Positions 19,326 through 29,537 are shown, counted from the stretch's first letter. The stretch is DNA of 64,000 nt from Pseudomonas huaxiensis (GCF_003231275.1 NZ_QKVL01000003.1:1-64000), one strand, 5' to 3'. The notes: generated from the sequence alone by a model not told the origin. A program made the numbers and translations.

Positions 19326-19356
19326 AACGGGGCGCATATTGCGCCCCGTTTCATTT
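19326..19356 (+). terminator. Intrinsic terminator after dksA
   Basis: AACGGGGCGC-ATATT-GCGCCCCGTT is a perfect ten-bp stem followed by a T-rich stretch (TTTCATTT), 17 bp past the dksA stop. Confidence 0.85.
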
Positions 19357-19375
19357 ACAGATCCCGGCATCCACC

Positions 19376-20263
19376 ATGAACCAGTCCCACTACATCGGAC
19401 GCTTCGCTCCGACACCCAGTGGCTTCCTGCACTTCGGCTCGCTGGTCGCAGCCCTCGCCTCCTGGCTCGACGCCCGTGCCGTGGGTGGCCGCTGGCTGCT
19501 GCGCATGGAAGACATCGACCCACCTCGCGAAGCCCCCGGCGCCCAGGCCGCGATTCTCAAGACACTGGAAAGCTACGGCCTGGAATGGGACGGCGAAGTC
19601 GTCTACCAGCATGACCGCCACGATGCTTACGCCGAAGTGATCGAACGCCTGTTCCGCCAAGGCCTGGCCTACGCCTGCACCTGCTCGCGCAAGCAACTGG
19701 AAGGCTACAACGGCATCTACCCGGGCCTGTGCCGCAACCTCTGCCACGCGCGGGACGATGCCGCAATTCGAATTCGTGTACCGGAATTGACCTACCGCTT
19801 CACCGACCGTGTCCAGGGTGATTTCGAGCAACATCTGGGACGTGACGTCGGCGATTTCGTCATTCAGCGGCGCGACGGCCTGTATGCCTACCAGTTGGCG
19901 GTGGTGCTGGATGATGCGTGGCAAGGCGTGACCCATGTCGTTCGCGGCGCCGATCTGCTGGACAACACACCGCGTCAGTTGTACTTGCAGGAACTACTTG
20001 GGCTTGCGCAGCCGCGCTACCTGCACGTGCCACTGATCACCCAACCCGACGGGCACAAGCTGGGCAAGTCCTACCGTTCCGCGCCGCTGCCGGCTGAACA
20101 GGCCACACCCCTGATCCTGCGGGCATTGCGTGCACTGGGTCAGAGCACCGATCCGGCGATGGCCGCGTCCACCCCGGCCGAGGTGCTGCGCCATGCCGTC
20201 GCGCACTGGGATGCCGATGCAATCCCGCGCAGCTTCACCCTGCCCGAGGCCCAACTGCGCTGA
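19376..20263 (+). CDS. gluQRS: Glutamyl-Q tRNA(Asp) synthetase
   Basis: This 295-residue paralogue of the glutamyl-tRNA synthetase catalytic domain lacks the anticodon-binding domain. It attaches glutamate to queuosine at position 34 of tRNA-Asp. The HIGH-like motif is FAPTPSGFLHFGSL (residues 10-23) and the KMSKS-like motif is KLGKSYRS (about 228-235). Zinc ligands are CTCSRKQLEGYNGIYPGLC (about 101-119). The dksA-gluQRS pairing is widespread in gammaproteobacteria, although a terminator separates them here. Confidence 0.95.
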   Translation: MNQSHYIGRFAPTPSGFLHFGSLVAALASWLDARAVGGRWLLRMEDIDPPREAPGAQAAILKTLESYGLEWDGEVVYQHDRHDAYAEVIERLFRQGLAYACTCSRKQLEGYNGIYPGLCRNLCHARDDAAIRIRVPELTYRFTDRVQGDFEQHLGRDVGDFVIQRRDGLYAYQLAVVLDDAWQGVTHVVRGADLLDNTPRQLYLQELLGLAQPRYLHVPLITQPDGHKLGKSYRSAPLPAEQATPLILRALRALGQSTDPAMAASTPAEVLRHAVAHWDADAIPRSFTLPEAQLR

Positions 20264-20414
20264 ACCCGGTCTTCCAGCAGAAAGACCAATAAATTCAATT
20301 CCTTGGGCCACTGAATGAAGTCCGTTTGCAGGCAGCGGCCCTTCCGTTACCATCGCCACAGTTTTGCGCCAATAATAAGTCCAGTTCGCAGCGGCAAAAT
20401 CCAATGAGGCCAGC

Positions 20415-20591
20415 ATGTACATCTATCGTTTGGTCCTGCTTCTGGTCGTGGGGATCTACCTGTTCTCCCCGGCCATCATGGACTGGTGGATCGACCCGAC
20501 CGGTGCCTGGTATCGCCCTTACCTGCTCTGGCTGATCCTGATCGTCGTGACCTTTATCCTGCAGAGCCAACGTGATGCCGATGAGCTTTAG
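20415..20591 (+). CDS. cbrX: CbrX, small membrane protein coupled to cbrA
   Basis: A 58-residue protein with two hydrophobic segments (YRLVLLLVVGIYLFSP, residues 4-19, and YLLWLILIVVTFIL, residues 36-49) joined by a short loop containing MDWWIDPTG. It is too short to be found by routine length cut-offs. A GAGG box lies in front of its ATG. Its 3' end overlaps the cbrA start by 11 to 20 bp depending on the cbrA start. In pseudomonads a conserved small gene, cbrX, occupies this position, and its translation is reported to be coupled to cbrA. Its biochemical role is unclear. Confidence 0.85.
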   Translation: MYIYRLVLLLVVGIYLFSPAIMDWWIDPTGAWYRPYLLWLILIVVTFILQSQRDADEL

Positions 20592-23529
20592 CCTGACCCA
20601 GATGATCCTGATCAGCGCCGCCTACCTGCTGGTGCTGTTCGGCGTGGCCTGGGTCAGCGAACGCGGCATGATCCCCCGAGCGATCATCCGCCACCCCCTG
20701 ACCTACACCCTCTCGCTGGGCGTCTATGCCAGCGCCTGGGCGTTCTATGGCACGGTCGGCCTAGCCTACCAATATGGCTATGGCTTCCTCGCCTGTTACC
20801 TGGGGGTGTCCGGCGCATTTCTGCTGGCACCGGTGCTGCTCTACCCGATCCTCAAGATCACCCGCACCTACCAGCTTTCCTCCCTGGCCGACCTGATCGC
20901 CTTCCGCTTTCGCAGCACCTGGGCCGGCGCCCTGACCACGGTGTTCATGCTGATCGGTGTGTTGCCGTTGTTGGCCCTGCAGATCCAGGCGGTGGCGGAC
21001 TCCATCAGCATCCTCACCGGCGAGCCAGTCAAAAGCCGGGTGGCCCTGGCCTTCTGCGCAATGATCACGCTGTTCACCATCTTCTTCGGCTCGCGGCATA
21101 TCGCCACCCGCGAGAAACACGAAGGCCTGGTGTTCGCCATTGCCTTCGAATCGGTGGTCAAATTATTGGCCATTGGCGGCATCGGCCTGTACGCGCTGTA
21201 CGGTGTATTCGGTGGCCCCCATCAACTGGAAGTCTGGCTGCTGCAGAACCAGACCGCCCTCGCCGCCCTGCACACGCCGCTGCAGGAAGGCCCGTGGCGC
21301 ACATTGCTGCTGGTGTTCTTCGCCTCGGCCATCGTGATGCCGCACATGTACCACATGGCCTTCACCGAAAACCTCAATCCGCGCTCGCTGGTCAGCGCCA
21401 GTTGGGGCCTGCCGCTGTTCCTGCTGCTGATGAGCCTGGCGGTACCACTGATCCTCTGGGCCGGCCTGAAGCTCGGCGCCAGCACCCACCCGGAATTCTT
21501 TACCCTCGGCCTGGGCATCGCGGCCAACAACAAGGCCCTCGCTCTACTGGCTTACATCGGCGGACTCTCGGCCGCCAGCGGGCTGATCATCGTGACCACC
21601 CTGGCACTGTCGGGCATGGCCCTGAACCATCTGGTGCTGCCGCTGTATCAACCGCCGGCGGAGGGCAACATCTACCGCTGGCTGAAGTGGACCCGCCGCG
21701 CGCTGATCGTCGCCATCATCGCCGCCGGCTTCGGTTTCTACCTGCTGCTGGGTGCGCAACAGGAACTGGCCAACCTCGGCATCGTCGCCTTCGTAGCGAC
21801 GCTGCAGTTCCTTCCCGGGGTGCTCTCGGTGCTGTACTGGCCGACGGCCAACCGTCGGGGCTTCATCGCCGGCCTGCTGGCAGGGATCACCGTGTGGATG
21901 GTGACCATGCTGTTGCCGCTGGTCGGCAACCTGCAGGGCTTCTATATCCCGCTGCTGAACATGATCTACGTGCTGGACGACACCAGTTGGCACATGGCGG
22001 CCATCGCCTCCCTCGCGGCCAACGTGTTGCTGTTCACCCTGATATCGCTGTTCACCAATGCCAGCGCCGAAGAGGTCTCTGCCGCAGAAGCCTGCGCCGT
22101 GGACAACGTCCGCCGTCCGCAGCGCCGCGAACTGCACGCCGCCTCGCCCCAGGAATTCGCCACGCAACTGGCCAAGCCGTTGGGGGCAAAAGCCGCGCAG
22201 AAGGAAGTCGAACAAGCACTGCGTGACCTTTATCTGCCGTTCGACGAGCGCCGCCCCTATGCCCTTCGCCGCCTGCGCGACCGCATCGAGGCCAACCTGT
22301 CCGGACTGATGGGCCCGAGCGTGGCCCAGGATATGGTCGAGACCTTCCTGCCCTACAAGTCCGGCAGCGAGAACTACGTTACCGAGGACATCCACTTCAT
22401 CGAGAGCCGGCTGGAGGACTACCACTCGCGCCTCACCGGCCTCGCCGCCGAGCTGGATGCGCTGCGCCGCTACCATCGACAGACCCTGCAGGAACTGCCG
22501 ATGGGTGTCTGCTCCCTGGCCAAGGACCAGGAAATCCTCATGTGGAACAAGGCAATGGAAGAGCTGACCGGAATCCCCGCCAAGCGCGTGGTCGGCTCGC
22601 GCCTGAGCACCATTGTCGAACCGTGGCGCGGCCTGCTGCTGGGCTTCATCAACGTGCCCGACGAACACTTGCATAAACAGCGCCTTGGCCTCGATGGCCA
22701 GACCCGTTGGCTGAACCTGCACAAGGCCGCCATCGACGAGCCGCTCGCACCGGGCAACAGCGGTCTGGTGGTGCTGGTGGAAGACCTCACCGAAACCCAG
22801 ATGCTCGAAGACAAGCTGGTGCACTCCGAACGCCTGGCCAGCATTGGTCGACTGGCCGCCGGGGTCGCCCACGAAATCGGCAACCCGGTGACTGGCATCG
22901 CCTGCCTGGCGCAAAACCTTCGCGAAGAGCGCGAAGATGACAGCGAGATCACCGAGCTGAGCAGCCAGATTCTCGAGCAGACCAAGCGCATTTCCCGCAT
23001 CGTCCAGTCGCTCATGAGCTTCGCCCATGCTGGCAGCCACCAGCAAACCGACGAGCCGGTGTGCCTGGCTGAAGTGGCGCAGGATGCCATCGGCCTGCTG
23101 GCGTTGAACCGGCGCAATTTCGAAGTGCAGTTCTTCAACCTGTGCGATCCCGATCACTGGGTCGAAGGCGATCCGCAACGCCTTGCGCAAGTGCTTATCA
23201 ACCTGCTGTCCAACGCCCGCGATGCCTGCCCCGCTGGCGCCGCGGTACGGGTCAAAAGCGAGGCCAGCGAACATACCGTCGACCTCATCGTCGAGGACGA
23301 AGGCAGCGGCATTCCGAAAAACATCATGGACCGTCTGTTCGAACCGTTCTTCACCACCAAGGATCCGGGCGAAGGAACCGGGCTGGGGCTCGCTCTGGTC
23401 TATTCCATCGTGGAAGAGCATTATGGACAGATCACCATCGACAGCCCGGCCGATGTTCAAAGCCAGCGCGGCACCCGGATCCGAGTGACCCTGCCACGTC
23501 ATGTCGAAGCGACGTCCGCTGTGAACTGA
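20581..23529 (+). CDS. cbrA: Sensor histidine kinase CbrA with an SLC5-type transporter domain
   Basis: CbrA senses carbon/nitrogen status and phosphorylates CbrB. The first ~500 residues form a sodium/solute symporter-like domain with about 13 helices; it has been linked to histidine transport. A STAC-type linker, a PAS domain (about residues 620-740), a dimerisation/phosphoacceptor domain with His in GVAHEIGNP (near residue 764) and an ATPase domain ([25 protein letters not shown]) follow. GTG 20572, ATG 20575 and ATG 20581 are all possible starts; all overlap cbrX, so coupling is expected. 20581 is a conservative choice. Confidence 0.95.
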   Translation: MSFSLTQMILISAAYLLVLFGVAWVSERGMIPRAIIRHPLTYTLSLGVYASAWAFYGTVGLAYQYGYGFLACYLGVSGAFLLAPVLLYPILKITRTYQLSSLADLIAFRFRSTWAGALTTVFMLIGVLPLLALQIQAVADSISILTGEPVKSRVALAFCAMITLFTIFFGSRHIATREKHEGLVFAIAFESVVKLLAIGGIGLYALYGVFGGPHQLEVWLLQNQTALAALHTPLQEGPWRTLLLVFFASAIVMPHMYHMAFTENLNPRSLVSASWGLPLFLLLMSLAVPLILWAGLKLGASTHPEFFTLGLGIAANNKALALLAYIGGLSAASGLIIVTTLALSGMALNHLVLPLYQPPAEGNIYRWLKWTRRALIVAIIAAGFGFYLLLGAQQELANLGIVAFVATLQFLPGVLSVLYWPTANRRGFIAGLLAGITVWMVTMLLPLVGNLQGFYIPLLNMIYVLDDTSWHMAAIASLAANVLLFTLISLFTNASAEEVSAAEACAVDNVRRPQRRELHAASPQEFATQLAKPLGAKAAQKEVEQALRDLYLPFDERRPYALRRLRDRIEANLSGLMGPSVAQDMVETFLPYKSGSENYVTEDIHFIESRLEDYHSRLTGLAAELDALRRYHRQTLQELPMGVCSLAKDQEILMWNKAMEELTGIPAKRVVGSRLSTIVEPWRGLLLGFINVPDEHLHKQRLGLDGQTRWLNLHKAAIDEPLAPGNSGLVVLVEDLTETQMLEDKLVHSERLASIGRLAAGVAHEIGNPVTGIACLAQNLREEREDDSEITELSSQILEQTKRISRIVQSLMSFAHAGSHQQTDEPVCLAEVAQDAIGLLALNRRNFEVQFFNLCDPDHWVEGDPQRLAQVLINLLSNARDACPAGAAVRVKSEASEHTVDLIVEDEGSGIPKNIMDRLFEPFFTTKDPGEGTGLGLALVYSIVEEHYGQITIDSPADVQSQRGTRIRVTLPRHVEATSAVN

Positions 23530-23551
23530 GACCGTCGAGAGAATTGAATCA

Positions 23552-24988
23552 ATGCCTCACATTCTGATCGTCGAAGACGAAACCATTATCCGTTCCGCCC
23601 TGCGCCGTCTGTTGGAGCGAAACCAGTACCAGGTCAGCGAGGCCGGGTCGGTGCAGGAAGCCCAAGAGCGCTTCAGCATTGCCACCTTCGACCTCATCGT
23701 CAGCGACCTGCGCCTTCCCGGTGCTCCCGGCACCGAACTGATCAAGCTCGGCCAAGGCACCCCCGTGCTGATCATGACCAGTTACGCCAGCCTGCGCTCG
23801 GCCGTCGACTCCATGAAGATGGGCGCCGTCGACTACATCGCCAAGCCGTTCGACCACGATGAAATGCTTCAGGCTGTCGCCCGTATCCTGCGCGACCGTC
23901 AGAACGCTCCGGCAGCACCGGTCGAACGCGCCAACGGCAAGGCGGCCGCGGGCGAGAAAGTCGCCGCCGGCAATGCCAATGGCGAGATCGGCATCATCGG
24001 TACCTGCCCGCCGATGCAGGACCTCTATAGCAAGATCCGCAAGGTCGCGCCCACCGATTCCAACGTCCTGATCCAGGGCGAATCCGGCACCGGCAAGGAG
24101 TTGGTCGCACGCGCCCTGCACAATCTTTCGCGCCGCGCCAAGGCACCGATGATTTCGGTGAACTGCGCGGCGATTCCGGAAAGCCTGATCGAATCCGAAC
24201 TGTTCGGCCACGAGAAAGGCGCCTTCACCGGTGCCAGCGCCGGGCGTGCCGGTCTGGTCGAAGCTGCGGATGGCGGCACGCTGTTCCTCGACGAAATCGG
24301 CGAGTTGCCACTGGAAGCCCAGGCGCGCCTGCTGCGGGTACTGCAGGAAGGCGAGATTCGCCGGGTGGGTTCGGTGCAGTCGCAGAAGGTCGATGTGCGC
24401 CTGATCGCGGCGACCCACCGTGACTTGAAGAACCTAGCCAAGGTCGGCCAATTCCGCGAAGACCTCTATTACCGCCTGCACGTCATCGCGCTGAAACTGC
24501 CGGCGCTGCGTGAGCGCGGTGCAGACGTCAATGAAATCGCCAACGCCTTCCTCGCCCGCCAGGGCGCCCGCATTGGCCGTTCTGACCTGAAGTTCGCCCA
24601 CGACGCGGAACAGGCCATCCGTCACTACTCGTGGCCGGGTAACGTGCGGGAGCTGGAAAACGCCGTCGAGCGCGCGGTGATTCTGAGTGAGAGCCCGGAA
24701 ATCTCCGCTGACCTGCTGGGCATCGACATCGAGCTGAGCGACCTGGAAGACGACGTGCACTTCGACAACCTGCCGGCTATCGGCAGCGCCGCCAACGCCA
24801 CCAGCCACGAGCCAACCGAAGACCTGTCGCTGGAGGATTACTTCCAGCACTTCGTCCTCGAGCATCAGGACCACATGACCGAGACCGAGCTGGCACGCAA
24901 GCTGGGTGTCAGCCGCAAATGCCTGTGGGAACGGCGCCAGCGCCTGGGCATTCCACGACGCAAGAGCGGCGCTACCAGCGAGAGCTGA
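23552..24988 (+). CDS. cbrB: Sigma54-dependent response regulator CbrB
   Basis: An NtrC-family activator of 478 residues. The receiver domain has phosphoacceptor Asp52 (VSDLRLPG). The AAA+ domain carries Walker A GESGTGKE and the sigma54-contacting GAFTGA loop, then [13 protein letters not shown]. The C-terminal Fis-type helix-turn-helix is [19 protein letters not shown]. It activates RpoN promoters, above all crcZ just downstream. cbrB follows cbrA by 22 bp and ends 72 bp before its own terminator. Confidence 0.96.
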   Translation: MPHILIVEDETIIRSALRRLLERNQYQVSEAGSVQEAQERFSIATFDLIVSDLRLPGAPGTELIKLGQGTPVLIMTSYASLRSAVDSMKMGAVDYIAKPFDHDEMLQAVARILRDRQNAPAAPVERANGKAAAGEKVAAGNANGEIGIIGTCPPMQDLYSKIRKVAPTDSNVLIQGESGTGKELVARALHNLSRRAKAPMISVNCAAIPESLIESELFGHEKGAFTGASAGRAGLVEAADGGTLFLDEIGELPLEAQARLLRVLQEGEIRRVGSVQSQKVDVRLIAATHRDLKNLAKVGQFREDLYYRLHVIALKLPALRERGADVNEIANAFLARQGARIGRSDLKFAHDAEQAIRHYSWPGNVRELENAVERAVILSESPEISADLLGIDIELSDLEDDVHFDNLPAIGSAANATSHEPTEDLSLEDYFQHFVLEHQDHMTETELARKLGVSRKCLWERRQRLGIPRRKSGATSES

Positions 24989-25008
24989 GGCACGGCCGCT
25001 GCTCCGCA

Positions 25009-25060
25009 GGTAACAGTGACGGCGTGGCACAAACTGTTACCTCTAGACGGCGACGTAACA
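25009..25060 (+). promoter_or_regulatory. CbrB-type upstream activating sites for crcZ
   Basis: GGTAACAG (25009-25016) and CTGTTACC (25034-25041) form a perfect inverted pair 17 bp apart. The second also pairs with GTAACA (25055-25060) as TGTTAC-N14-GTAACA, the arrangement I recall for CbrB recognition. A further GGTAACG lies at 25076. All are about 100 to 170 bp upstream of the predicted crcZ start, a normal enhancer distance. Confidence 0.75.
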
Positions 25061-25099
25061 AAAACCGGGGTTTACGGTAACGAAATCCCGGTTTTTTTT
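25061..25099 (+). terminator. Intrinsic terminator of cbrB
   Basis: AAAACCGGG (25061-25069) pairs with CCCGGTTTT (25087-25095) and is followed by a run of T. The loop includes another GGTAACG element. Confidence 0.85.
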
Positions 25100-25157
25100 C
25101 GCCTCGAATTTGCCCCCGGAACCACCTAACCCCTTGTTTTACTAGGCTTTGCAAAAG

Positions 25158-25174
25158 TTGGCACGGCACCTGCT
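25158..25174 (+). promoter_or_regulatory. RpoN (sigma54) promoter of crcZ
   Basis: The -24 element TTGGCACG and -12 element CTGCT are correctly spaced, with GG at 25160-25161 and GC at 25172-25173 (ten bases between). The predicted start is near 25185. Confidence 0.88.
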
Positions 25175-25183
25175 ATATGTTCG

Positions 25184-25560
25184 GTACAAGAACAATAACA
25201 AGCACAGCAAAACACAATAAAAATAAGACGAATCGGCTCACGCACAATAAGAACAATACGGCGGAGGCGCAGCTAACTGATTCTTTTGGAGAGGAGTTGT
25301 GTTTGGGGCTTGCCCCACAACCGGGCAGAGAACAACAAAAACTGCACTCAAGCAGAGCCTGAACTGGTTGGATCGAGAGATCATCGCAACATCGGCGACC
25401 AAAGCAATCCGTTTGCTCTTGTACTCCCGATTAGGGAGACGATCCACAAGCCTTGTGGCGTTTTGTGGATAGGGCGTGAATAAAAACAAGAAGCCCGACA
25501 AAAAAACAATAAGAGCACGCAACTACTTCTTGGGGAGCTTCGGCTCCCCTTGTAGTTTCT
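25184..25560 (+). ncRNA. crcZ: CrcZ small RNA, Hfq/Crc-titrating regulator of catabolite repression
   Basis: About 377 nt between cbrB and pcnB, the known crcZ position. It contains repeated CA-rich, A-rich Hfq motifs: AAGAACAATAACAAG (25188-), CACAATAAAAATAAG (25212-), CACAATAAGAACAATAC (25242-), AGAACAACAAAAAC (25329-) and AATAAAAACAAG with ACAATAAG (25481-25513). It ends in a hairpin GGGGAGC-TTCG-GCTCCCC (25532-25549), nested in AACTAC/GTAGTT arms and followed by TTTCT. When poor carbon sources activate CbrAB, CrcZ sequesters Hfq/Crc and relieves repression. The A-rich composition contrasts with the GC-rich surroundings and argues against coding. Confidence 0.93.
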
Positions 25561-25692
25561 CCCTTCTGCGAAGCTTCCTACACAGCCATTTTTCGGGCGC
25601 CTACACCCTTTTCTGACTAAATGCTAGAATCCACGCCCATCATGCGGCCATTCTACGTTTATGGCCGAAAATTCCTTCAAACAGTGCATCCC

Positions 25693-27081
25693 ATGCTGAA
25701 GAAGCTGTTCCAGTCTTTCCGTCCCCCCGTGCATGTCCAGCACCATCGGCGCACTACGCCCGAGGTGATCAACAGCGCACAACATTCGCTGCAGCGCAGC
25801 CAGTTCAGCCGCCATGCGGTGAGCATCGTCGAGCGCCTGCAAAGCGCCGGCTACCAGGCCTATCTGGTCGGTGGCTGCGTACGCGACATGCTCTTGGGCA
25901 TCAACCCCAAGGACTTCGACGTCGCTACCAGCGCCACCCCCGAGCAGGTCCGTGCGGAATTCCGCAACGCCCGGGTCATCGGTCGACGCTTCAAGCTGGT
26001 CCACGTCCATTTCGGGCGCGAGATCATCGAAGTCGCCACCTTCCGCGCCAACCATCCGGTGGATGAAGAAGAAAACAGTCACCAGTCTTCCCGCAACGAA
26101 AGCGGACGGATCCTGCGTGACAACGTCTACGGCACCCTGGAAGAAGATGCCCAGCGCCGTGACTTCACCATCAACGCCCTATACTACGACCCCGTCAGCG
26201 AGCGCATTCTCGATTACGCCAATGGCGTACACGACATCCGCAATCGCCTGCTGCGGCTGATCGGCGACCCGACTCAGCGCTACCAGGAAGACCCGGTCCG
26301 CATGCTGCGTGCCGTGCGTTTCGCCGCCAAGCTGAACTTCGGTATCGAAAAGCACACCGTGCAGCCGATCCGCGAACTGGCACCGATGCTGCGGGAAATC
26401 CCGGCGGCGCGGCTGTTCGAAGAATCGCTGAAACTGTTCCTGTCCGGACACGCCGCCGACACCTTCGAGATGCTGGTGGACCTGCAACTGTTCGACCCGC
26501 TGTTCCCGGCCAGTGCCCAGGCCCTGGAAGAGCACCCGAACTACACCCACACGCTGATCAGTCAGGCGCTGATCAATACCGACCTGCGGATCAAGCAGGG
26601 CAAGCCGGTCACCCCGGCGTTCCTGTTCGCCGCCCTGCTCTGGCCAGCGCTGCCGGGTCGCGCCCTGTACCTGCAAAGCCGCGGCATGCCACCGATCCCG
26701 GCCATGCAGGAAGCCGCCCACGAGTTGATCGCCGAGCAATGCCAGCGGATCGCGATTCCGAAGCGCTTCACCCTGCCGATCCGCGAGATCTGGGACATGC
26801 AGGAACGCCTGCCACGCCGCAGCGGCAAGCGTGCCGACCTGTTGCTCGACAACCCGCGTTTCCGTGCCGGTTACGACTTCCTGCTGTTGCGTGAAAGCGC
26901 GGGTGAGGAAACCGACGACCTTGGCCAGTGGTGGACCGACTATCAGGAATGCAATGAAAGCGAGCGCCGCGAGATGATCCGCGAGCTGGGCGGCCGTGAC
27001 GAAGGCAGCAGCGCCGGCCCGCGCAAACGCAAGCGCAGCCCGAGCAAGCGCAAGCGCGTCGACAGTGGCACAGGCGAGTAA
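25693..27081 (+). CDS. pcnB: Poly(A) polymerase I
   Basis: PcnB adds 3' poly(A) tails that speed RNA decay. The nucleotidyltransferase motif LVGGCVRDMLLG and the catalytic carboxylates KDFDVATSA (about residues 58-83) are present, then the RRDFTINALYYDP motif and the neck region EDPVRMLRAVRFAAKL. The C-terminal tail is strongly basic (KRKRSPSKRKR), as usual for RNA binding in this family. The start MLKKLFQSF (462 residues) is preferred to an ATG 24 codons upstream because it matches the family N-terminus, although neither has a strong ribosome site. crcZ ends 133 bp upstream. Confidence 0.94.
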   Translation: MLKKLFQSFRPPVHVQHHRRTTPEVINSAQHSLQRSQFSRHAVSIVERLQSAGYQAYLVGGCVRDMLLGINPKDFDVATSATPEQVRAEFRNARVIGRRFKLVHVHFGREIIEVATFRANHPVDEEENSHQSSRNESGRILRDNVYGTLEEDAQRRDFTINALYYDPVSERILDYANGVHDIRNRLLRLIGDPTQRYQEDPVRMLRAVRFAAKLNFGIEKHTVQPIRELAPMLREIPAARLFEESLKLFLSGHAADTFEMLVDLQLFDPLFPASAQALEEHPNYTHTLISQALINTDLRIKQGKPVTPAFLFAALLWPALPGRALYLQSRGMPPIPAMQEAAHELIAEQCQRIAIPKRFTLPIREIWDMQERLPRRSGKRADLLLDNPRFRAGYDFLLLRESAGEETDDLGQWWTDYQECNESERREMIRELGGRDEGSSAGPRKRKRSPSKRKRVDSGTGE

Positions 27082-27086
27082 GCAGC

Positions 27087-27563
27087 ATGGTCCGCGTCTA
27101 CATCGGGTTGGGCAGCAACCTGGCCAATCCGCAGGAGCAGTTGCGCAGCGCCATTGAAGCGCTGGCACTGCTGCCGGGTACCCAGGTCCCTGGCGTTTCG
27201 TCCTTTTATGCCAGCGATTCGCTGTCCCCCGGCCAGCCGCGCTACACCAACGCCGTAGCCGCGCTGGACACCGCACTCGAGCCCATTGCGCTGCTCGACG
27301 CCCTGCAAGCCATCGAGGCGGATCAGGGCCGTGAGCGCAAGGAGCGCTGGGGGCCGCGCACTCTTGATCTGGATATCCTCCTGTACGCCGACCGGGTCAT
27401 CGACGAACCCCGGCTGAAAGTACCCCACTACCACATGCACGCACGCCCGTTCGTGCTCTATCCCCTGGCCGAACTGGTGCCCGAAGGCTTCCGGTTGGCA
27501 GATCAGCGGCCCCTCTCGGAATTACTGGCAGATTGCCCGTTCGTCGGCCTCGAGCGCTTGTAA
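27087..27563 (+). CDS. folK: 2-amino-4-hydroxy-6-hydroxymethyldihydropteridine pyrophosphokinase
   Basis: The 158-residue enzyme moves pyrophosphate from ATP to hydroxymethyl-dihydropterin in folate synthesis, just before the step of FolP (encoded at 52271). The HPPK motifs GLGSNLANPQEQL (residues 6-18) and RWGPRTLDLDILLYAD (about 87-102) are complete. It follows pcnB by 5 bp, so the two are co-transcribed. Confidence 0.96.
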   Translation: MVRVYIGLGSNLANPQEQLRSAIEALALLPGTQVPGVSSFYASDSLSPGQPRYTNAVAALDTALEPIALLDALQAIEADQGRERKERWGPRTLDLDILLYADRVIDEPRLKVPHYHMHARPFVLYPLAELVPEGFRLADQRPLSELLADCPFVGLERL

Positions 27564-27814
27564 CCGGGCGTTCCCCCAGCGGTAACGCCCGTAACAGCCA
27601 CGACGTAACAATGCGGTAACACGGTAATTGACTTCGCCCCTCGCGCTCACGACTATAGGCGTCCCGTGGCACCCCAGTGCCATATACAAGGCGTAAATAG
27701 GCCTGGAACAGATCCAAACCCAAACACCACGATCGATGATGTGCTGTTCCAGAAGATGAATACATGCGTTGTACGCAGTGGTTTTTCACAGCGCCTGAAC
27801 GAGGATTGCTTTTC
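27564..27814. promoter_or_regulatory. folK-panB intergenic region with a GTAAC cluster and a stem-loop
   Basis: This gap holds six GTAA-containing motifs, five of them GTAAC (27560, 27582, 27591, 27605, 27616; the sixth, at 27624, is GTAAT). A hairpin CGGGCGTT/AACGCCCG lies after folK, and a 9-bp inverted repeat CTGGAACAG/CTGTTCCAG (27703-27711, 27744-27752) lies in the likely panB leader. A TTGACT box at 27628 is a possible -35 but no good -10 stands at the right distance. Confidence 0.5.
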
Positions 27815-28615
27815 ATGCCAGACGTAACCTTGACCACCCTCCAGGCCCTCAAGGCCAAGGGTGAGAAAATCGCCATGCTGACCTGCTATGACGCGACCTT
27901 CGCCCAGACCGCGAACCGCGCCGGCGTAGAGATCCTGTTGGTGGGCGATTCCCTGGGCATGGTCCTGCAGGGCCATGACAGCACTTTGCCGGTGACCAAT
28001 TCAGAAATGGCCTACCACGTCGCCAGCGTCAAACGCGGCAACGAAGGTGCGCTGATCCTGGCCGACCTGCCCTTCATGGCCTATGCCACTCCCGAGCAAG
28101 CCTTCGCCAGTTGTGCCGAGCTGATGCAGGCCGGTGCGCACATGGTCAAGCTCGAAGGCGCCGCCTGGCTGGGCGACACCATCCGCCTGCTGGCTGAGCG
28201 CGGCGTGCCGGTCTGCGCCCACATGGGCCTGACCCCGCAAGCGGTGAACATCCTCGGCGGCTACAAGGTCCAGGGCCGTCAGGAAAATCAGGCCCGGCAG
28301 ATGCGCGCCGACGCCATCGCCCTGGAGCAGGCCGGTGTCGCAATGCTGCTGCTCGAATGCGTGCCGAGCGAACTGGCCGCGGAAATCACCCAGGCCGTGG
28401 GCATTCCGGTCATCGGTATCGGCGCCGGCAGCGCCACCGATGGTCAGGTGCTGGTCATGCACGACATGCTGGGTCTGTCGCTGACCGGTCGTACACCGAA
28501 GTTCGTGAAGAACTTCATGGCCGGCCAGCCGGACATCCAGAGTGCTTTCCAGGCCTATGTCCAAGCGGTCAAGGACGTCAGCTTCCCCGGCACCGAACAT
28601 GGGTTCAGCGCATGA
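27815..28615 (+). CDS. panB: 3-methyl-2-oxobutanoate hydroxymethyltransferase
   Basis: PanB transfers a methylene group from methylene-tetrahydrofolate to 2-ketoisovalerate to give ketopantoate, the first step toward pantothenate and CoA. The 266-residue TIM-barrel protein shows [12 protein letters not shown], the Mg-binding [25 protein letters not shown] and VKLEGA. The ATG at 27815 has a GAGGA box. It overlaps panC by four bases (ATGA). Its substrate is an intermediate of the valine pathway encoded by ilvIHC in this window. Confidence 0.96.
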   Translation: MPDVTLTTLQALKAKGEKIAMLTCYDATFAQTANRAGVEILLVGDSLGMVLQGHDSTLPVTNSEMAYHVASVKRGNEGALILADLPFMAYATPEQAFASCAELMQAGAHMVKLEGAAWLGDTIRLLAERGVPVCAHMGLTPQAVNILGGYKVQGRQENQARQMRADAIALEQAGVAMLLLECVPSELAAEITQAVGIPVIGIGAGSATDGQVLVMHDMLGLSLTGRTPKFVKNFMAGQPDIQSAFQAYVQAVKDVSFPGTEHGFSA

Positions 28616-29469
28616 ACACCGTCAAGACCGTTCGCGAGCTGCGCGCTGCCGTCGCCCGCGCCCGCAGCGAAGGCAAGCGGGTCGGTTTCGTACCGACCAT
28701 GGGTAACCTGCACAGCGGCCACGCGGCCCTGGTGACCAAGGCCGCCCAACGCGCCGATTTCGTCGTCGCCAGCATCTTCGTCAACCCGCTGCAGTTCGGC
28801 CCCAGCGAAGACCTCGACAAGTACCCGCGCACCCTGGCCGCCGACCAGGAACGCCTGCTCCAGGCTGGTTGCCACCTGCTGTTCGCCCCTACCGTCGAAG
28901 AGATGTACCCCGATGGCATGGGCGTTCAGACCCGGGTCAGCGTTCCGCACCTCTCGGAAGGTCTCTGCGGCGCCAGCCGTCCCGGCCACTTCGAAGGTGT
29001 GGCCACGGTGGTCAGCAAACTGTTCAACATGGTCCAGCCGGACCTGGCCATATTCGGCCAGAAAGATTTCCAGCAACTGGCTGTGATCCGTGCGCTGGTG
29101 CGTGACCTGAACATGCCGATCCAGATCATCGGCGAACCGACCGTGCGCGCCGACGACGGCCTGGCGCTGTCCTCGCGCAACGGCTACCTGAACGACGAAC
29201 AGCGCGCCATCGCGCCAACCGTCTACCGCACCCTGAGCCATATGGCCGAGGCGATCCGCCAGGGTCGTCGCGACTACCCGGCGCTGATTGCCGAAGGCCA
29301 GCAAGCGCTGCAAGCCGCCGGCCTCAAGCCGGACTACCTGGAAGTACGCCAGGCGCTGAACCTGCGCCCGGCCGGCGAAACCGACCGCGATCTGGTGATC
29401 CTGGTGGCAGCGTTCCTCGGTGCCACCCGCCTGATCGACAACCTGCACCTGAATCTCGACGAGAAGTAA
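28612..29469 (+). CDS. panC: Pantothenate synthetase
   Basis: The 285-residue ligase joins pantoate and beta-alanine using ATP. The nucleotidyltransferase-superfamily motifs [10 protein letters not shown] (about residues 28-37) and the KMSKS-like [10 protein letters not shown] (about 183-192) are present, with [13 protein letters not shown] between them. The ATG sits inside the end of panB (ATGA), so translation is coupled. panD, which would supply beta-alanine, does not follow. Confidence 0.96.
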   Translation: MNTVKTVRELRAAVARARSEGKRVGFVPTMGNLHSGHAALVTKAAQRADFVVASIFVNPLQFGPSEDLDKYPRTLAADQERLLQAGCHLLFAPTVEEMYPDGMGVQTRVSVPHLSEGLCGASRPGHFEGVATVVSKLFNMVQPDLAIFGQKDFQQLAVIRALVRDLNMPIQIIGEPTVRADDGLALSSRNGYLNDEQRAIAPTVYRTLSHMAEAIRQGRRDYPALIAEGQQALQAAGLKPDYLEVRQALNLRPAGETDRDLVILVAAFLGATRLIDNLHLNLDEK

Positions 29470-29537
29470 GCTCGAAGAGCAAGTCCGTGCCATCATCCGA
29501 AGGCCAGACCGTGTCGGAATGACATATCTCAATGGCA

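Noticed and set aside
25177..25522. Short open frames on both strands within the crcZ region
   Set aside because: The region is an RNA gene by position, RpoN promoter, A-rich Hfq motifs and terminator. The frames have no ribosome site or conservation signal.
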